Notes: generated from the sequence alone by a model not told the origin. A DNA stretch of 64,000 nucleotides from Hymenobacter jejuensis (GCF_006337165.1 NZ_CP040896.1:124001-188000); one strand, 5' to 3'. Counted from the stretch's first letter, positions 53,158 through 62,155 are shown. Program-made: numbers and translations.

Positions 53158-55029
53158 ATGCTTTCTTCTCGTCTTCTGCTTGCCACCGTTTTTGTTTGTT
53201 TCAATACCCGGAGCTTTGGCCAGCAAACGCTGCCCGTACCGCTCAATCTGCAAGCCACGTATGCCAAAGGCACCCGCTCGGAGGATGGCAAGCCGGGCCC
53301 GAAATATTGGCAGAACACCGCCGACTACAACCTGAAAGTCAACTTCGACCCGGCTACGCGCAAAGTGGCTGGCACTGTGATGATTACGTACGTTAACAAC
53401 AGTCCCGATTCGTTGCAGCAGATTTGGTTTAAGCTCTATCCCAATCTCTACCAAAACGGCGCCGCGCGGGCTTCGGCCATCAAGGCCACGGACGCCGGCG
53501 AAGGCATGCAGATTCAGAAACTCAGCGTCGGTGAAGAAGCTTTCGACGTGGCCAAGCTGCCGATTTCGGGCACTAACATGGCGCTGAAAATCAAGCCGTT
53601 GGCCCCAAAGCAATCGGCGCGCATTGCCATCACCTATTCCTACATTCTGAACCAAGGATCGCACACCCGCACCGGCGAAATTGAGCCGGGCGCCGATTTT
53701 GTGGCCTACTTCTTCCCACGCGTGGCCGTGTACGACGACATCGACGGCTGGAACAAGTTTGCCTACAACGGCTCGCAGGAGTTCTACAACGACTTCTGCA
53801 AGTTCGACGCGGAGATTACCGTGCCGCGCAACTTCGTGGTGTGGGCCACCGGCGACCTGCAAAACACCGAGCAGGTGCTCGCCAAAAAATACGTGAAGCG
53901 CCTGCATGACGCTGAGAAAAAAGATGGCATCACGGCCATTATACAAGCCGTTGATTTACAACAACATACCATTACGGCCGCAAACGCTACCAACACCTGG
54001 CACTTCACGGCCCAGAACGTAACGGACTTCGTCTTCGCCACTTCCGACCACTACGTGTGGCAGGCCACCAGCCTCGTAGTTGACCCCAAAACCAAGCGCC
54101 GCACCCGCGTCGATGCGGTGTACAACCCCAAGCACAAGGACTTTCAGGAGGTCGCGCAGTTTGGGCGCAAAACGGTGGAAGCCATGAGCTATACGTTTCC
54201 GAAGTGGCCCTTCCCCTACTCCCACGAAACCGTGTTCGACGGCCTCGACCAGATGGAATACCCGATGATGGTGAACGACAACCCGCTCGACAAGCGCGAG
54301 GACGTGATTACGCTCACCGATCACGAGATTTTTCACACGATGTTTCCGTTTTACATGGGCATCAACGAGACGAAATACGGTTGGATGGACGAAGGCTGGG
54401 CCACCATCGGCGAGTGGCTGATTTCGCCCCTGATCGAGCCTGGCTACGTGGACGAATACGGTATTGAGCCCTACGCCCGTGCGGCCGCCAGCGAAGTTGA
54501 CTTGCCCATTACCACGCTCAGCACCCAGCAAACCGGCACTGCGTTTTTCCTCAACTCCTACCCCAAGCCGGGGCTGGGCTACCTCTACGTGAAGGATCTG
54601 CTTGGTGATGAGCTATTTACGAAAGCCCTGCACACCTACATTCAGAACTGGAACGGCAAGCACCCCATGCCCTATGACTTCTTCAACTCCATGAACGCCG
54701 GGGCCGGCCAAAACCTCAACTGGTTCTGGCAGCGCTGGTTTTTCGACAATGGCTACCCCGATCTGGCCATCGCCAATGTGGTGAAGCAAGGAAGTCAGTA
54801 CCAAGTGACTGTCGAAGCCAAAGGCACCAAGCCCCTCCCGGTAGATCTAACGGTAACTTTCGCGGATAATTCAACGCAGAAAATCCACCGGAATGTGGGG
54901 GTTTGGGAGAAGGGGAATAAGACGGTGGAGGTTAATTTCCCGGCGGAGAAAGTGGTGAAGAAAGTGGTGTTGGGAAGTACGTATGTGCCGGATAATAACA
55001 AGAAGAATAATGTGTGGGAGGGGAAGTAG
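53158..55029 (+). CDS. M1-family metallopeptidase
   Basis: A 623-residue exported zinc aminopeptidase. A signal peptide (LSSRLLLATVFVCFNTRSFG) is followed by an N-terminal beta domain. The zinc motif HEIFH has His389, Glu390 and His393, with Glu412 in DEGWA as the third ligand; GAMEN is replaced by DQMEYP, as in the non-classical M1 relatives of Bacteroidota. A C-terminal beta domain (about 540-620) follows. Probably degrades extracellular or periplasmic peptides. Confidence 0.93.
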   Translation: MLSSRLLLATVFVCFNTRSFGQQTLPVPLNLQATYAKGTRSEDGKPGPKYWQNTADYNLKVNFDPATRKVAGTVMITYVNNSPDSLQQIWFKLYPNLYQNGAARASAIKATDAGEGMQIQKLSVGEEAFDVAKLPISGTNMALKIKPLAPKQSARIAITYSYILNQGSHTRTGEIEPGADFVAYFFPRVAVYDDIDGWNKFAYNGSQEFYNDFCKFDAEITVPRNFVVWATGDLQNTEQVLAKKYVKRLHDAEKKDGITAIIQAVDLQQHTITAANATNTWHFTAQNVTDFVFATSDHYVWQATSLVVDPKTKRRTRVDAVYNPKHKDFQEVAQFGRKTVEAMSYTFPKWPFPYSHETVFDGLDQMEYPMMVNDNPLDKREDVITLTDHEIFHTMFPFYMGINETKYGWMDEGWATIGEWLISPLIEPGYVDEYGIEPYARAAASEVDLPITTLSTQQTGTAFFLNSYPKPGLGYLYVKDLLGDELFTKALHTYIQNWNGKHPMPYDFFNSMNAGAGQNLNWFWQRWFFDNGYPDLAIANVVKQGSQYQVTVEAKGTKPLPVDLTVTFADNSTQKIHRNVGVWEKGNKTVEVNFPAEKVVKKVVLGSTYVPDNNKKNNVWEGK

Positions 55030-55061
55030 GCATTATCAAATAAAAATAAAAGAAGGCGTCT

Positions 55062-55595
55062 ATGGAAACGATAAGGATAGCATCATTAATTATTAAGCAA
55101 ATTGGCATACCTATTACAACAGTAATAGCAATTATCTCTACTGCTTTAGCAATTTGGCTTTCTCTAAAGAAATATAGGTTAAAGGTCTTATCCGAAATCA
55201 GACTGACAAAAGCCGCTGAAATCGAAGCTGATATTCAATTACTTAAAGCTTTTAGCGAGTTAATGAATATTGCTCACGCAAGACTTAATTATCAGGTATC
55301 AGAAAAAGCAGTTGAAATGTTACTTCAGAAAGAAGCTATTCTTTCATTGATCGCTACAAAAGGAAATTTAGATTTAAGTAATTTGCTTTCTCAAGCCGTT
55401 ATTCCAATTCCCGTTGGAGCCGCATCTCAAGACGCAGCTATTGTTGCTGTCGCAACATTAGGCAAGAGGCACAATGTACTTTTAGAAGCTGCTATCCAAG
55501 CGTTGGAAACCTTAAGTGGGTTCAAAAGCGAAATTACAGATAAGCATATAATCGAACTTAAACAGCTTCTACACACTAGGAATACATCTTATTAA
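55062..55595 (+). CDS. A+T-rich orphan with N-terminal transmembrane helix
   Basis: A 177-residue protein. Residues 15-35 (IPITTVIAIISTALAIWLSL) form one transmembrane helix; the rest is predicted helical and possibly coiled (IRLTKAAEIEADIQLLKAFS). The gene is visibly A+T-rich and uses codons such as ATA, TTA and AGA that the neighbours avoid, indicating recent acquisition. It lies 32 bases after the M1 peptidase gene and directly before the RNase P RNA gene. No family recognised. Membrane-anchored small proteins of this kind occur in defence or signalling systems, but nothing here shows such a role. Confidence 0.7.
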   Translation: METIRIASLIIKQIGIPITTVIAIISTALAIWLSLKKYRLKVLSEIRLTKAAEIEADIQLLKAFSELMNIAHARLNYQVSEKAVEMLLQKEAILSLIATKGNLDLSNLLSQAVIPIPVGAASQDAAIVAVATLGKRHNVLLEAAIQALETLSGFKSEITDKHIIELKQLLHTRNTSY

Positions 55596-55601
55596 ATGCC
55601 C

Positions 55602-55609
55602 TACCTTTG
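55602..55609 (+). promoter_or_regulatory. -7 promoter element of rnpB
   Basis: TACCTTTG fits the Bacteroidota TANNTTTG element and is 6 bases before the predicted 5' end of the RNase P RNA. No clear -33 TTTG is present. Confidence 0.7.
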
Positions 55610-55614
55610 CACCC

Positions 55615-55998
55615 GTGATGGGTCGCTCCACCGCGGCGCTTTCGGGCGACGAGGAAAGTCCGGGCAACACAGAGCACCCTGCTTCCTAACGGGAAGGATG
55701 GGCCGCAAGGCTCAGACAGCCAGTGCCACAGAAAACTACCGCCTACGTCGCCTTCGGGCGGCCGGTAAGGGTGAAAAGGTGCGGTAAGAGCGCACCAGCG
55801 GCTAGGCGACTAGTCCGGCTGGGTAAACCTCAGGGGTTGAAAGACCAAATAAGCGGGCAAGCTGGCTGACAACAGTCGGCACCGGGCGGCTCGTCCGGCG
55901 TCCGCGGGTAGGTTGATGGAGCCTTTCCGCGAGGACTGGCCTAGATAAATGGTGGAGGCGCGGCAACGCGTACAAAACCCGGCTTACAGACTCATCAC
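55615..55998 (+). ncRNA. rnpB: RNase P RNA
   Basis: The catalytic RNA that matures the 5' ends of tRNAs. The P1 stem pairs 55615-55624 with 55989-55998. The conserved landmarks are in order: gaggaaagtccgggc (CRI, about 55650), cagtgccacagaaaactacc, ggtgaaaaggtgcggtaaga, and near the end agataaatggtgg followed by acaaaacccggcttac. Its size of about 384 bases fits class A. Confidence 0.95.
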
Positions 55999-56005
55999 CG
56001 GCTTG

Positions 56006-56045
56006 AAACGGCCGCCGCAACTTCGGATGCGGCGGCCGTTTTTGT
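56006..56045 (+). terminator. Intrinsic terminator of rnpB
   Basis: A 13-bp perfect stem (56006-56018 with 56029-56041), loop aacttcggat, then a T-run. Confidence 0.93.
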
Positions 56046-56081
56046 GCCTGCGTAGTGTTACTTCGCGTAAACGTTTCGCCT

Positions 56082-58727
56082 ATGCTCTATTCTTTCCCCG
56101 CTTTTCTCGCTGGCACTTGGCGCCGGATGAGCCTCACAGTCAGCCTGGTGCTGGCCTTTCTGCTGACACTAGGCGCTAGCCAAGCGAAGGCACAAAGCCC
56201 ACCGCCCGCCAAAGCCGATGTGTACATCGATAAGGCCGGGGTGCTGCGCTGGCAGGGCAGCAAACAGGAAGTGGCACTGTTTGGGGTAAATTATACGGCT
56301 CCTTTTGCTTACTCCTACCGGGCGCATCAGAAGCTGGGTGTGAAGCTGGAGCAGGCCATTGATCAGGACGTGTACCATCTTTCGCGACTAGGCATCGATG
56401 CGTTTCGCCTGCACGTCTGGGACGTCGAAATCACGGATACGCTGGGCAATCTGCTGGCCAACGAGCACCTGCGCCTGCTCGATTACCTGATTCAGCAGCT
56501 CAAGCAGCGGCACATCAAAATTGTGCTGACGCCCATTGCTTACTGGGGCAACGGCTACCCGGAGCAAGATACGCTAATGACTGGATTTTCAAGCATTTAC
56601 CCAAAAGGGCGTGCTTATAATAATCCGCGGGCAATCAAGGCGCAGGAAAACTACCTGACGCAGTTTCTGAACCACCGCAACCAATATACCGGCCAGCTCA
56701 ACCGCGAAGATCCGGATATCATTGCCTACGAAGTCTGCAACGAGCCGCACTACCGCCAGCCGGAGTCGGAGGTGACCACCTTTATCCAGCGGATGGTGCA
56801 GGCCATGCGGGCTACGGGCTACCGCAAGCCCATTTTTTATAACCTGGCCGAAAGCCCTTCGGTGTCGAATGCCATCCTGAGCAGCCCCGTGGACGGCTTT
56901 ACGTTTCAGTGGTACCCCTCGGGGCTCGTGAACGGCCATACCCTGCGCGGCAACCCGCTGCCGTACGTAAACCAGTACCCGATTCCGTACCGCCAAGATT
57001 CGCGCTTCACCAGCAAGCCACGGTTGGTGTACGAGTTTGAATCGGCCGATATTTTGCAGCCGCTGATGTACCCGATGATGGCCCGCAGCTTTCGGGCCGC
57101 CGGTTTTCAGTGGGCCACGCAGTTTGCCTACGACCCATTGGCCCTGGCTTACGCCAACACCGAATACCAAACGCATTATCTAAACCTCGCTTACACGCCG
57201 GCCAAAGCCATAAGCTTGCTTATTGCGGGCAAGGTTTTCCGTCAGGTGAAGCGCAACCAGCAGTTTCCGGCCTTCCCCGCCGATTCGGTTTTCAATGATT
57301 TTCGGGTGAGCTACCGCGCCGGCGTAAGCGAGTTGAACACGCCAGAGGAATTTTTCTATACCGGCACCACCACGTCCAAGCCCCGTAAGCCAACGGCGCT
57401 GCGGCGTGTTGCGGGTACAGGTTCTTCAGCAGTAGTGCGTTACGAAGGAACCGGCGCCTATTTCCTCGATCGGCTGGCTCCCGGCATTTGGCGCTTTGAG
57501 GTAATGCCCGATGCCATCGCCGTACGCGACCCGTTTGCAACGACCTCCCTACGTCAGCCCGTTACGCGCATCGTTTGGAACACCCAGCGGCTGCGCCTGA
57601 CGCTGCCCGGATTGGGAAATGATTTCGCAGTACGCGGCCTGAACGAAGGCAACAGCTTGCAAGCCCAGGCAGCCGACGGCACCGTGCGTTTGCGTCCTGG
57701 CGTGTACGTAGTGGCAGCCCGCGGCAAAAACACGACGGCTTTCACCGCTCAAACGACGCTTGGCGCTATCAAATTAGGCGAGTTTGTGGCCCCGTCGCCC
57801 ACGCAACTCCCTGTGCAGGTGATTCATACGGCGCCGGTTCAGGTGCAAGCAGGGCAACCAGTTACCCTGCGCGCCACCGTAGCCGGCGCCGAAGCCGCCG
57901 ACTCGGTGCTGCTGGTGGCGCAGCATTTTTACGGCCAAACCCGTACCCTTCCGATGCGTCGCCTTACCCTTACCTCGGCCGAAGCCACGGTGCCCACCGA
58001 CTTGCTGTATCCCGGCTTGCTGCGCTATTGGGTGGTGGTGAAGCACAACGGTCGGAATACCACTTTTCCCGGTAGCTTCGCCGGCAGCCCGCGCGACTGG
58101 GACTACGCCCCGCGCGAGCACTGGGAAGTTCCTATCGTGGCCACGGGCACTGCGTTGCCGCTTTTCCGCGCCGCACAGGACCAAGCCCAGGTGGAAGCCG
58201 GAGGCATTACGGGAGGCGGCTGGGCCGATTACGTTACCGGCAACGACGGGCAATTGGCGCTGCGTCTGCGGCAAAGCCCACCCCCAACAGGAGATAACGC
58301 CCCCACGCCCGATCCGGCTGCGCCCGCTGCTTTCCTGCGCGCCTATTTCGGCGACCGGCTCGCGACGCGCACCCCTGACGCGAGCAATTTCCGAGAGGTG
58401 GTAATGCGTGCCCGGCGCGGTGCCGGCGCTGGCCGAGTTCGGCTCGTGCTGATCACCCGCGACGCGGCCGCTTACGTGGCAGATGTCGAACTGAGTGGCG
58501 AAATGCAGGAAATACGGGTTCCGCTGACGGTCTTCCGGCTGGGCTCGCAGGAGCTGTTGCCACGGCCTTATCCGGGTTTCTTACCGCTTACTTTCCAAGC
58601 GCCGGGGCCGGCTGCGCTGCCGCTGGCTCAGGCAGAAGTGCTGCAAGTGGTTCTCGACAGAGCAACGGCTGCTCCTGCCGGCGCAGAACGGCCGTTTTTG
58701 GATATTGAATCGGTGTATCTGCGATAA
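56082..58727 (+). CDS. Secreted GH5-like glycosidase
   Basis: A protein of 881 residues from ATG 56082 (MLYSFPAFLAGTWRRMSLTV, signal peptide to KAQS). The N-terminal two-thirds is a GH5-type (beta/alpha)8 barrel: DAFRLHVWDVE, the acid/base Glu221 in YEVCNEPHY and the probable nucleophile Glu318 in LVYEFESAD. After about residue 400 follow beta-rich domains, with a Pro/Thr linker near residues 740-750 (PPPTGDNAPTPD) and a C-terminal carbohydrate-binding-like module. The substrate may be a beta-mannan or beta-glucan, but this is not fixed by the sequence. It begins 80 bases after rnpB, on its own promoter. Confidence 0.8.
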   Translation: MLYSFPAFLAGTWRRMSLTVSLVLAFLLTLGASQAKAQSPPPAKADVYIDKAGVLRWQGSKQEVALFGVNYTAPFAYSYRAHQKLGVKLEQAIDQDVYHLSRLGIDAFRLHVWDVEITDTLGNLLANEHLRLLDYLIQQLKQRHIKIVLTPIAYWGNGYPEQDTLMTGFSSIYPKGRAYNNPRAIKAQENYLTQFLNHRNQYTGQLNREDPDIIAYEVCNEPHYRQPESEVTTFIQRMVQAMRATGYRKPIFYNLAESPSVSNAILSSPVDGFTFQWYPSGLVNGHTLRGNPLPYVNQYPIPYRQDSRFTSKPRLVYEFESADILQPLMYPMMARSFRAAGFQWATQFAYDPLALAYANTEYQTHYLNLAYTPAKAISLLIAGKVFRQVKRNQQFPAFPADSVFNDFRVSYRAGVSELNTPEEFFYTGTTTSKPRKPTALRRVAGTGSSAVVRYEGTGAYFLDRLAPGIWRFEVMPDAIAVRDPFATTSLRQPVTRIVWNTQRLRLTLPGLGNDFAVRGLNEGNSLQAQAADGTVRLRPGVYVVAARGKNTTAFTAQTTLGAIKLGEFVAPSPTQLPVQVIHTAPVQVQAGQPVTLRATVAGAEAADSVLLVAQHFYGQTRTLPMRRLTLTSAEATVPTDLLYPGLLRYWVVVKHNGRNTTFPGSFAGSPRDWDYAPREHWEVPIVATGTALPLFRAAQDQAQVEAGGITGGGWADYVTGNDGQLALRLRQSPPPTGDNAPTPDPAAPAAFLRAYFGDRLATRTPDASNFREVVMRARRGAGAGRVRLVLITRDAAAYVADVELSGEMQEIRVPLTVFRLGSQELLPRPYPGFLPLTFQAPGPAALPLAQAEVLQVVLDRATAAPAGAERPFLDIESVYLR

Positions 58728-58752
58728 GCAAAGCAGCATCTAACAACAAGGA

Positions 58753-58803
58753 GAGGCCCTTTACATAAGTAATTGTTAGTCAATTACTTATGTAAAGGGC
58801 CTC
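58753..58803. repeat. 23-bp perfect hairpin with TTGTTAGTCAA centre
   Basis: Arms 58753-58775 and 58781-58803 are perfectly complementary with a 5-base loop. The core ttgttagtcaa is a variant of the gene-end motif. It lies between the convergent GH5 and cytochrome c genes and probably ends both, but lacks the T-run usual for intrinsic termination. Confidence 0.8.
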
Positions 58804-58867
58804 AAGCGTATCTGTCATCCTTTGCTCGGCTCAAGAAGACAGTGTAGAGAGAGACTTCTGCTCTACG

Positions 58868-59320
58868 TTACTTCTTGTTCGCGGCGCGGATGGCTTTGAC
58901 TTCCGGCGCTTTCACAGCGACGGCTTTGTTGCCGAAACTGTTGCGCACGTAAGTTAGGACGTCGGCGATTTGCTGGTCCGTAAGGTCGACTTGCGCGGGC
59001 ATTACGTTGGAATATGGTTCGCCATCGACGTCAACGTCCTGCAAGCCGTTGAGCAGTACTTTCACCAGGCGCGTTTTGTCGCCCAGCACATAAGTCGTTT
59101 TGATCAGCGGCGGGTTCATGTTCTGCACGCCACCGCCGTCGGCTTGGTGGCAGCTTAGGCAAACCTGCGTGTATACCTGTTTGCCGCGCGTAATCGATGC
59201 CGCCAAGTCGGCGTTTGCGGCGGGGGCTTTCGGCTTGGGTTTCGGAGCCGGTTTCTTTTGGGCGCTGGCCGATGCCGCAAAACAAGCGAGCAGGGAGCAT
59301 AGCAGCAGAAATCGCTTCAT
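58868..59320 (-). CDS. Cytochrome c, single-haem, exported
   Basis: A 150-residue exported c-type cytochrome beginning at ATG 59320 (MKRFLLLCSLLACFAASASA). A Pro/Lys-rich linker precedes one haem-binding CLSCH (Cys54, Cys57, His58), and Met107 in SNVMPAQ is the probable axial ligand. It is 8 bases downstream of the sorbosone-dehydrogenase-like gene on the same strand, and is the likely electron acceptor of that enzyme. Confidence 0.93.
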   Translation of the reverse strand: MKRFLLLCSLLACFAASASAQKKPAPKPKPKAPAANADLAASITRGKQVYTQVCLSCHQADGGGVQNMNPPLIKTTYVLGDKTRLVKVLLNGLQDVDVDGEPYSNVMPAQVDLTDQQIADVLTYVRNSFGNKAVAVKAPEVKAIRAANKK

Positions 59321-59328
59321 AGAGAGCA

Positions 59329-60612
59329 CTACTTTTTGGCGTAAACAATGCGGTAAATCGTGCCCTTCGCGTCGTCGGTGACGTAGAGCGAGCCGTCGGG
59401 GCCTTGCGCAAGGCCGCACGGGCGGTGGTCGGCGCGGCCTGACGCTACCTTATCGGGTGAGCCCGCAAAGTTGTCGGCAAATACTTCCCAGTTTCCGGCC
59501 GGCTTGCCGTCTTTAAAGGGCTGGAACACAACGAAATAGCCGGCCTGCGGCTCAGGAGCCCGATTCCAGGAGCCATGGAAGGCGATGAAAGCGCCGTTGC
59601 GGTATTTCTCGGGGAACATGGTGCCGGTGTAAAACAACAGGCCGTTGGGCGCCATGTGGCCTGGATAAGCGGCGGCCGGATCGATGAATTTGCTGTCGGC
59701 CTCTTTTTTACCGTCGCCGCCGTATTCTGGCGCCATGATTTTCTTGTGCTGCACCTGATCGTAATACATGTAAGGCCAGCCGGCGTTATCGCCTTTTTTG
59801 AGCGCGTACATGCATTCGGCCGGCAGTTGTGCCGACTGCTTAGCGTCGTAGAGGTTCGGGAAAATATCGTGCAACTGGTCGCGGCCGTGCTGCATCACAA
59901 AGAGCTGATTGTCTTGCTGATTCCAGTCGAGGCCCACCACGTTGCGCAAGCCCGTTGTGTAGCGCACACCGTCTTTGTAGGTCTGATTGAGCTTATTGGC
60001 TTTGAACTGCCAAATGCCGCCGGCCGAATCCAAAATCGGGCAATTGGCGATGCCCAGCGAGCCTTTCTGGCGGTCTTGCTGCTGGCACGAGTTCGAGTAG
60101 GCCCCGATATTGACGTACACGTTGCCGTCGTTGTCGAGCACTACCGATTTGCTTTCGTGCTGCTTCCGGTTGATCAGGCCGGTGATGATTTTCTCGGGCT
60201 GATTGGGGTTCGCTACCTCACCCTTTTCGTTGAGCTTGTACCGGTACACTTCCTCGTCGGACGACGCGTACAGGTAGCCGTCTTTGCTGTACATGCCCGT
60301 ACCGCCGTAGTTGCCAAATCCGCCGACCACATCGGCCTTACCAGTGCTGTTGGTGCGCAACACTAAAATGCCCTTGCCTTCCTTGTTGGGCCGGTTTAGC
60401 TTGACGTAGATGTTGCCTTGCGGCGTTACGGTCAGGTGGCGCGGGCGGGCGCCGGTTTCAGCCACTTTCAGGGCGCCAAAGCCAGCGGGGAGCTTCAGCC
60501 CCGCGTTGTCGGCGTCGGGCACTACCTTACTTTCATTGGTCAGGGCGTATAACGATAGGCTCCCGACAAGGGCCGTCGAGAGCAGTAGGTAGCGGGCTAC
60601 GTTGTGTTTCAT
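59329..60612 (-). CDS. PQQ-type sorbosone/glucose dehydrogenase-like beta-propeller protein
   Basis: A 427-residue exported protein from ATG 60612 (MKHNVARYLLLSTALVGSLS). It has the six-bladed propeller of the glucose/sorbosone dehydrogenase family (LKLPAGFGALKVAETGARPR, GGIWQFKANKLNQTYKDGVR, YTTGLRNVVGLDW, RADHRPCGLAQGPDGSLYVT). Some family members use PQQ; whether this one does is unknown. Operon partner is the cytochrome c gene directly downstream, consistent with a periplasmic oxidation chain. Confidence 0.88.
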   Translation of the reverse strand: MKHNVARYLLLSTALVGSLSLYALTNESKVVPDADNAGLKLPAGFGALKVAETGARPRHLTVTPQGNIYVKLNRPNKEGKGILVLRTNSTGKADVVGGFGNYGGTGMYSKDGYLYASSDEEVYRYKLNEKGEVANPNQPEKIITGLINRKQHESKSVVLDNDGNVYVNIGAYSNSCQQQDRQKGSLGIANCPILDSAGGIWQFKANKLNQTYKDGVRYTTGLRNVVGLDWNQQDNQLFVMQHGRDQLHDIFPNLYDAKQSAQLPAECMYALKKGDNAGWPYMYYDQVQHKKIMAPEYGGDGKKEADSKFIDPAAAYPGHMAPNGLLFYTGTMFPEKYRNGAFIAFHGSWNRAPEPQAGYFVVFQPFKDGKPAGNWEVFADNFAGSPDKVASGRADHRPCGLAQGPDGSLYVTDDAKGTIYRIVYAKK

Positions 60613-60933
60613 GGGTTGAGGCTGGTTCAAGAAACCTGGTTTTTACGGTGAAATTCGGGCAGAAAATCCGGGGCCAAGGGCGCCGCGTAGGTTTGCATAA
60701 CGAGGCAAGGCGCCTCAGTGGCATAACAGATTACTCTTCGTGGCGTTAGGCGTTGTACCTACTTCATTCAGCAGCCTGAGGTTGCGTCTTTCTGAAACAG
60801 CGCCTGCGCTTCGGAGCGGCGAAGATATCAGTTGTGTGCTACTGCGCAGGTTTCACCGCGTATAAGTACAACGTACTGCTTTTCGTTACCTTCGCTCCTC
60901 TCTGTTTCCGCATCTAGCTTCTTATTTCCGCTC
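60613..60933. other. Divergent promoter region between the dehydrogenase and response regulator genes
   Basis: It contains the plus-strand octamer TACCTTCG (60887-60894), one base off the TANNTTTG consensus, 40 bases before the regulator ATG, and a small palindrome agtacaacgtact (60865-60877). Nothing gene-like is seen. Confidence 0.45.
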
Positions 60934-62091
60934 ATGCCCAAAATTCTCATTATCGACGACGAAAGAGCCATCCGCAACACGCTGAAGGAGATTCTGGAGT
61001 ACGAGAACTACACCGTCGATCAGGCAGAAGACGGCCCCACCGGCCTCGACATGCTCATCAAAGACAAATACGACGTGGTGCTCTGCGACATCAAAATGCC
61101 CAAAATGGACGGCATTGAGGTGTTGGAGCGCGCCCAAACGCTGGCCCCCGACGCCGCCTTTATCATGGTATCGGCGCACGGCAGCATCGAGACGGCCGTG
61201 GACGCAACAAAAAAAGGCGCCTACGATTTTCTGCAAAAGCCACCGGATCTGAACCGCTTGCTTGTGACGGTGCGCAATGCCCTCGACCGCACCAAGCTGG
61301 TCGCCGAAACCAAAACGCTGAAGAAGAAAGTCGCCAAAAGCTCCGAAATGGTGGGTTCATCGCCCGCTCTGGAGCAAGTGCGCAAAGCCATTTCGAAGGT
61401 GGCCCCCACCGATGCCCGCGTGCTCATTACTGGCCCCAACGGAGCCGGCAAGGAGATGGTGGCCCGCCAGCTCCACGAGCAAAGCAACCGCAGCAACGGC
61501 CCGATGGTAGAAGTCAACTGCGCGGCCATTCCCTCAGAACTCATTGAGAGTGAGTTATTTGGCCACGAAAAAGGCTCGTTTACTTCGGCTATTAAGCAGC
61601 GCATCGGCAAGTTTGAGCAAGCCCACGGCGGCACGCTCTTCCTGGACGAAATCGGCGACATGAGCCTTTCGGCGCAGGCCAAAGTGCTGCGCGCCTTGCA
61701 GGAAAACAAAATCACGCGCGTAGGCGGCGAAAAAGAGATTTCGGTGGACGTGCGCGTGGTGGCGGCGACCAACAAAAACCTGTTGCAGGAGATTGCCGAA
61801 CGCAACTTCCGCGAGGATTTGTACCACCGCCTGTCGGTAATTCTTATTCAAGTGCCTGCCCTCAATGAGCGCCGCGAGGACATCCCGGATCTGGTGCAGA
61901 AATTCCTGCAGGACATCGCCCGCGACTACGGCAACAAGCCCAAATCCATTGATGCCGCCGCGTTGGAATACCTCAAAGGCCTTGATTGGCGCGGCAACAT
62001 CCGCGAGCTACGCAACGTAGTCGAGCGCCTCGTCATCATGAGCGACGACACCATTACTGCCGAAGACGCCAAGGTTTTTTCTGGCAAATAG
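60934..62091 (+). CDS. Sigma54-type response regulator lacking a DNA-binding domain
   Basis: A 385-residue protein with a receiver domain (1-120; acidic DDE at 8-10, phosphoacceptor Asp52 in CDIKMP, Lys102) and an AAA+ domain (about 140-375; Walker A GPNGAGKE 167-174, Walker B LFLDEIGD 235-242, sensor II RGNIRELRN). The sigma54-contact loop GAFTGA reads GSFTSA (214-219). The protein ends at VFSGK, immediately after the AAA+ domain, with no Fis-type helix-turn-helix. The ATG at 60934 (MPKILIIDDERAIRNTLKEI) is preferred to earlier ones. Sigma54 activation by the classical route is therefore doubtful. Confidence 0.93.
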   Translation: MPKILIIDDERAIRNTLKEILEYENYTVDQAEDGPTGLDMLIKDKYDVVLCDIKMPKMDGIEVLERAQTLAPDAAFIMVSAHGSIETAVDATKKGAYDFLQKPPDLNRLLVTVRNALDRTKLVAETKTLKKKVAKSSEMVGSSPALEQVRKAISKVAPTDARVLITGPNGAGKEMVARQLHEQSNRSNGPMVEVNCAAIPSELIESELFGHEKGSFTSAIKQRIGKFEQAHGGTLFLDEIGDMSLSAQAKVLRALQENKITRVGGEKEISVDVRVVAATNKNLLQEIAERNFREDLYHRLSVILIQVPALNERREDIPDLVQKFLQDIARDYGNKPKSIDAAALEYLKGLDWRGNIRELRNVVERLVIMSDDTITAEDAKVFSGK

Positions 62092-62102
62092 TTGATAATC
62101 AA
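62092..62102. repeat. TTGATAATCAA gene-end motif
   Basis: The exact 11-mer follows the regulator stop codon directly and precedes the terminator, with tattttataaaa between, the same order as after cydB. Confidence 0.5.
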
Positions 62103-62110
62103 TATTTTAT

Positions 62111-62144
62111 AAAACAGGCCTACCGTCACTGGTAGGCCTGTTTT
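62111..62144. terminator. Bidirectional terminator between response regulator and LuxE-like genes
   Basis: A 14-bp perfect stem (aaaacaggcctacc / ggtaggcctgtttt) with a 6-base loop. Confidence 0.93.
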
Positions 62145-62155
62145 GCTTGGTGTCT

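Noticed and set aside
55602..56100. Possibility that the region before the GH5-like gene is a tmRNA or riboswitch
   Set aside because: The P1 pairing, the conserved gaggaaagtccgggc and the 3' acaaaacccggcttac establish RNase P RNA.
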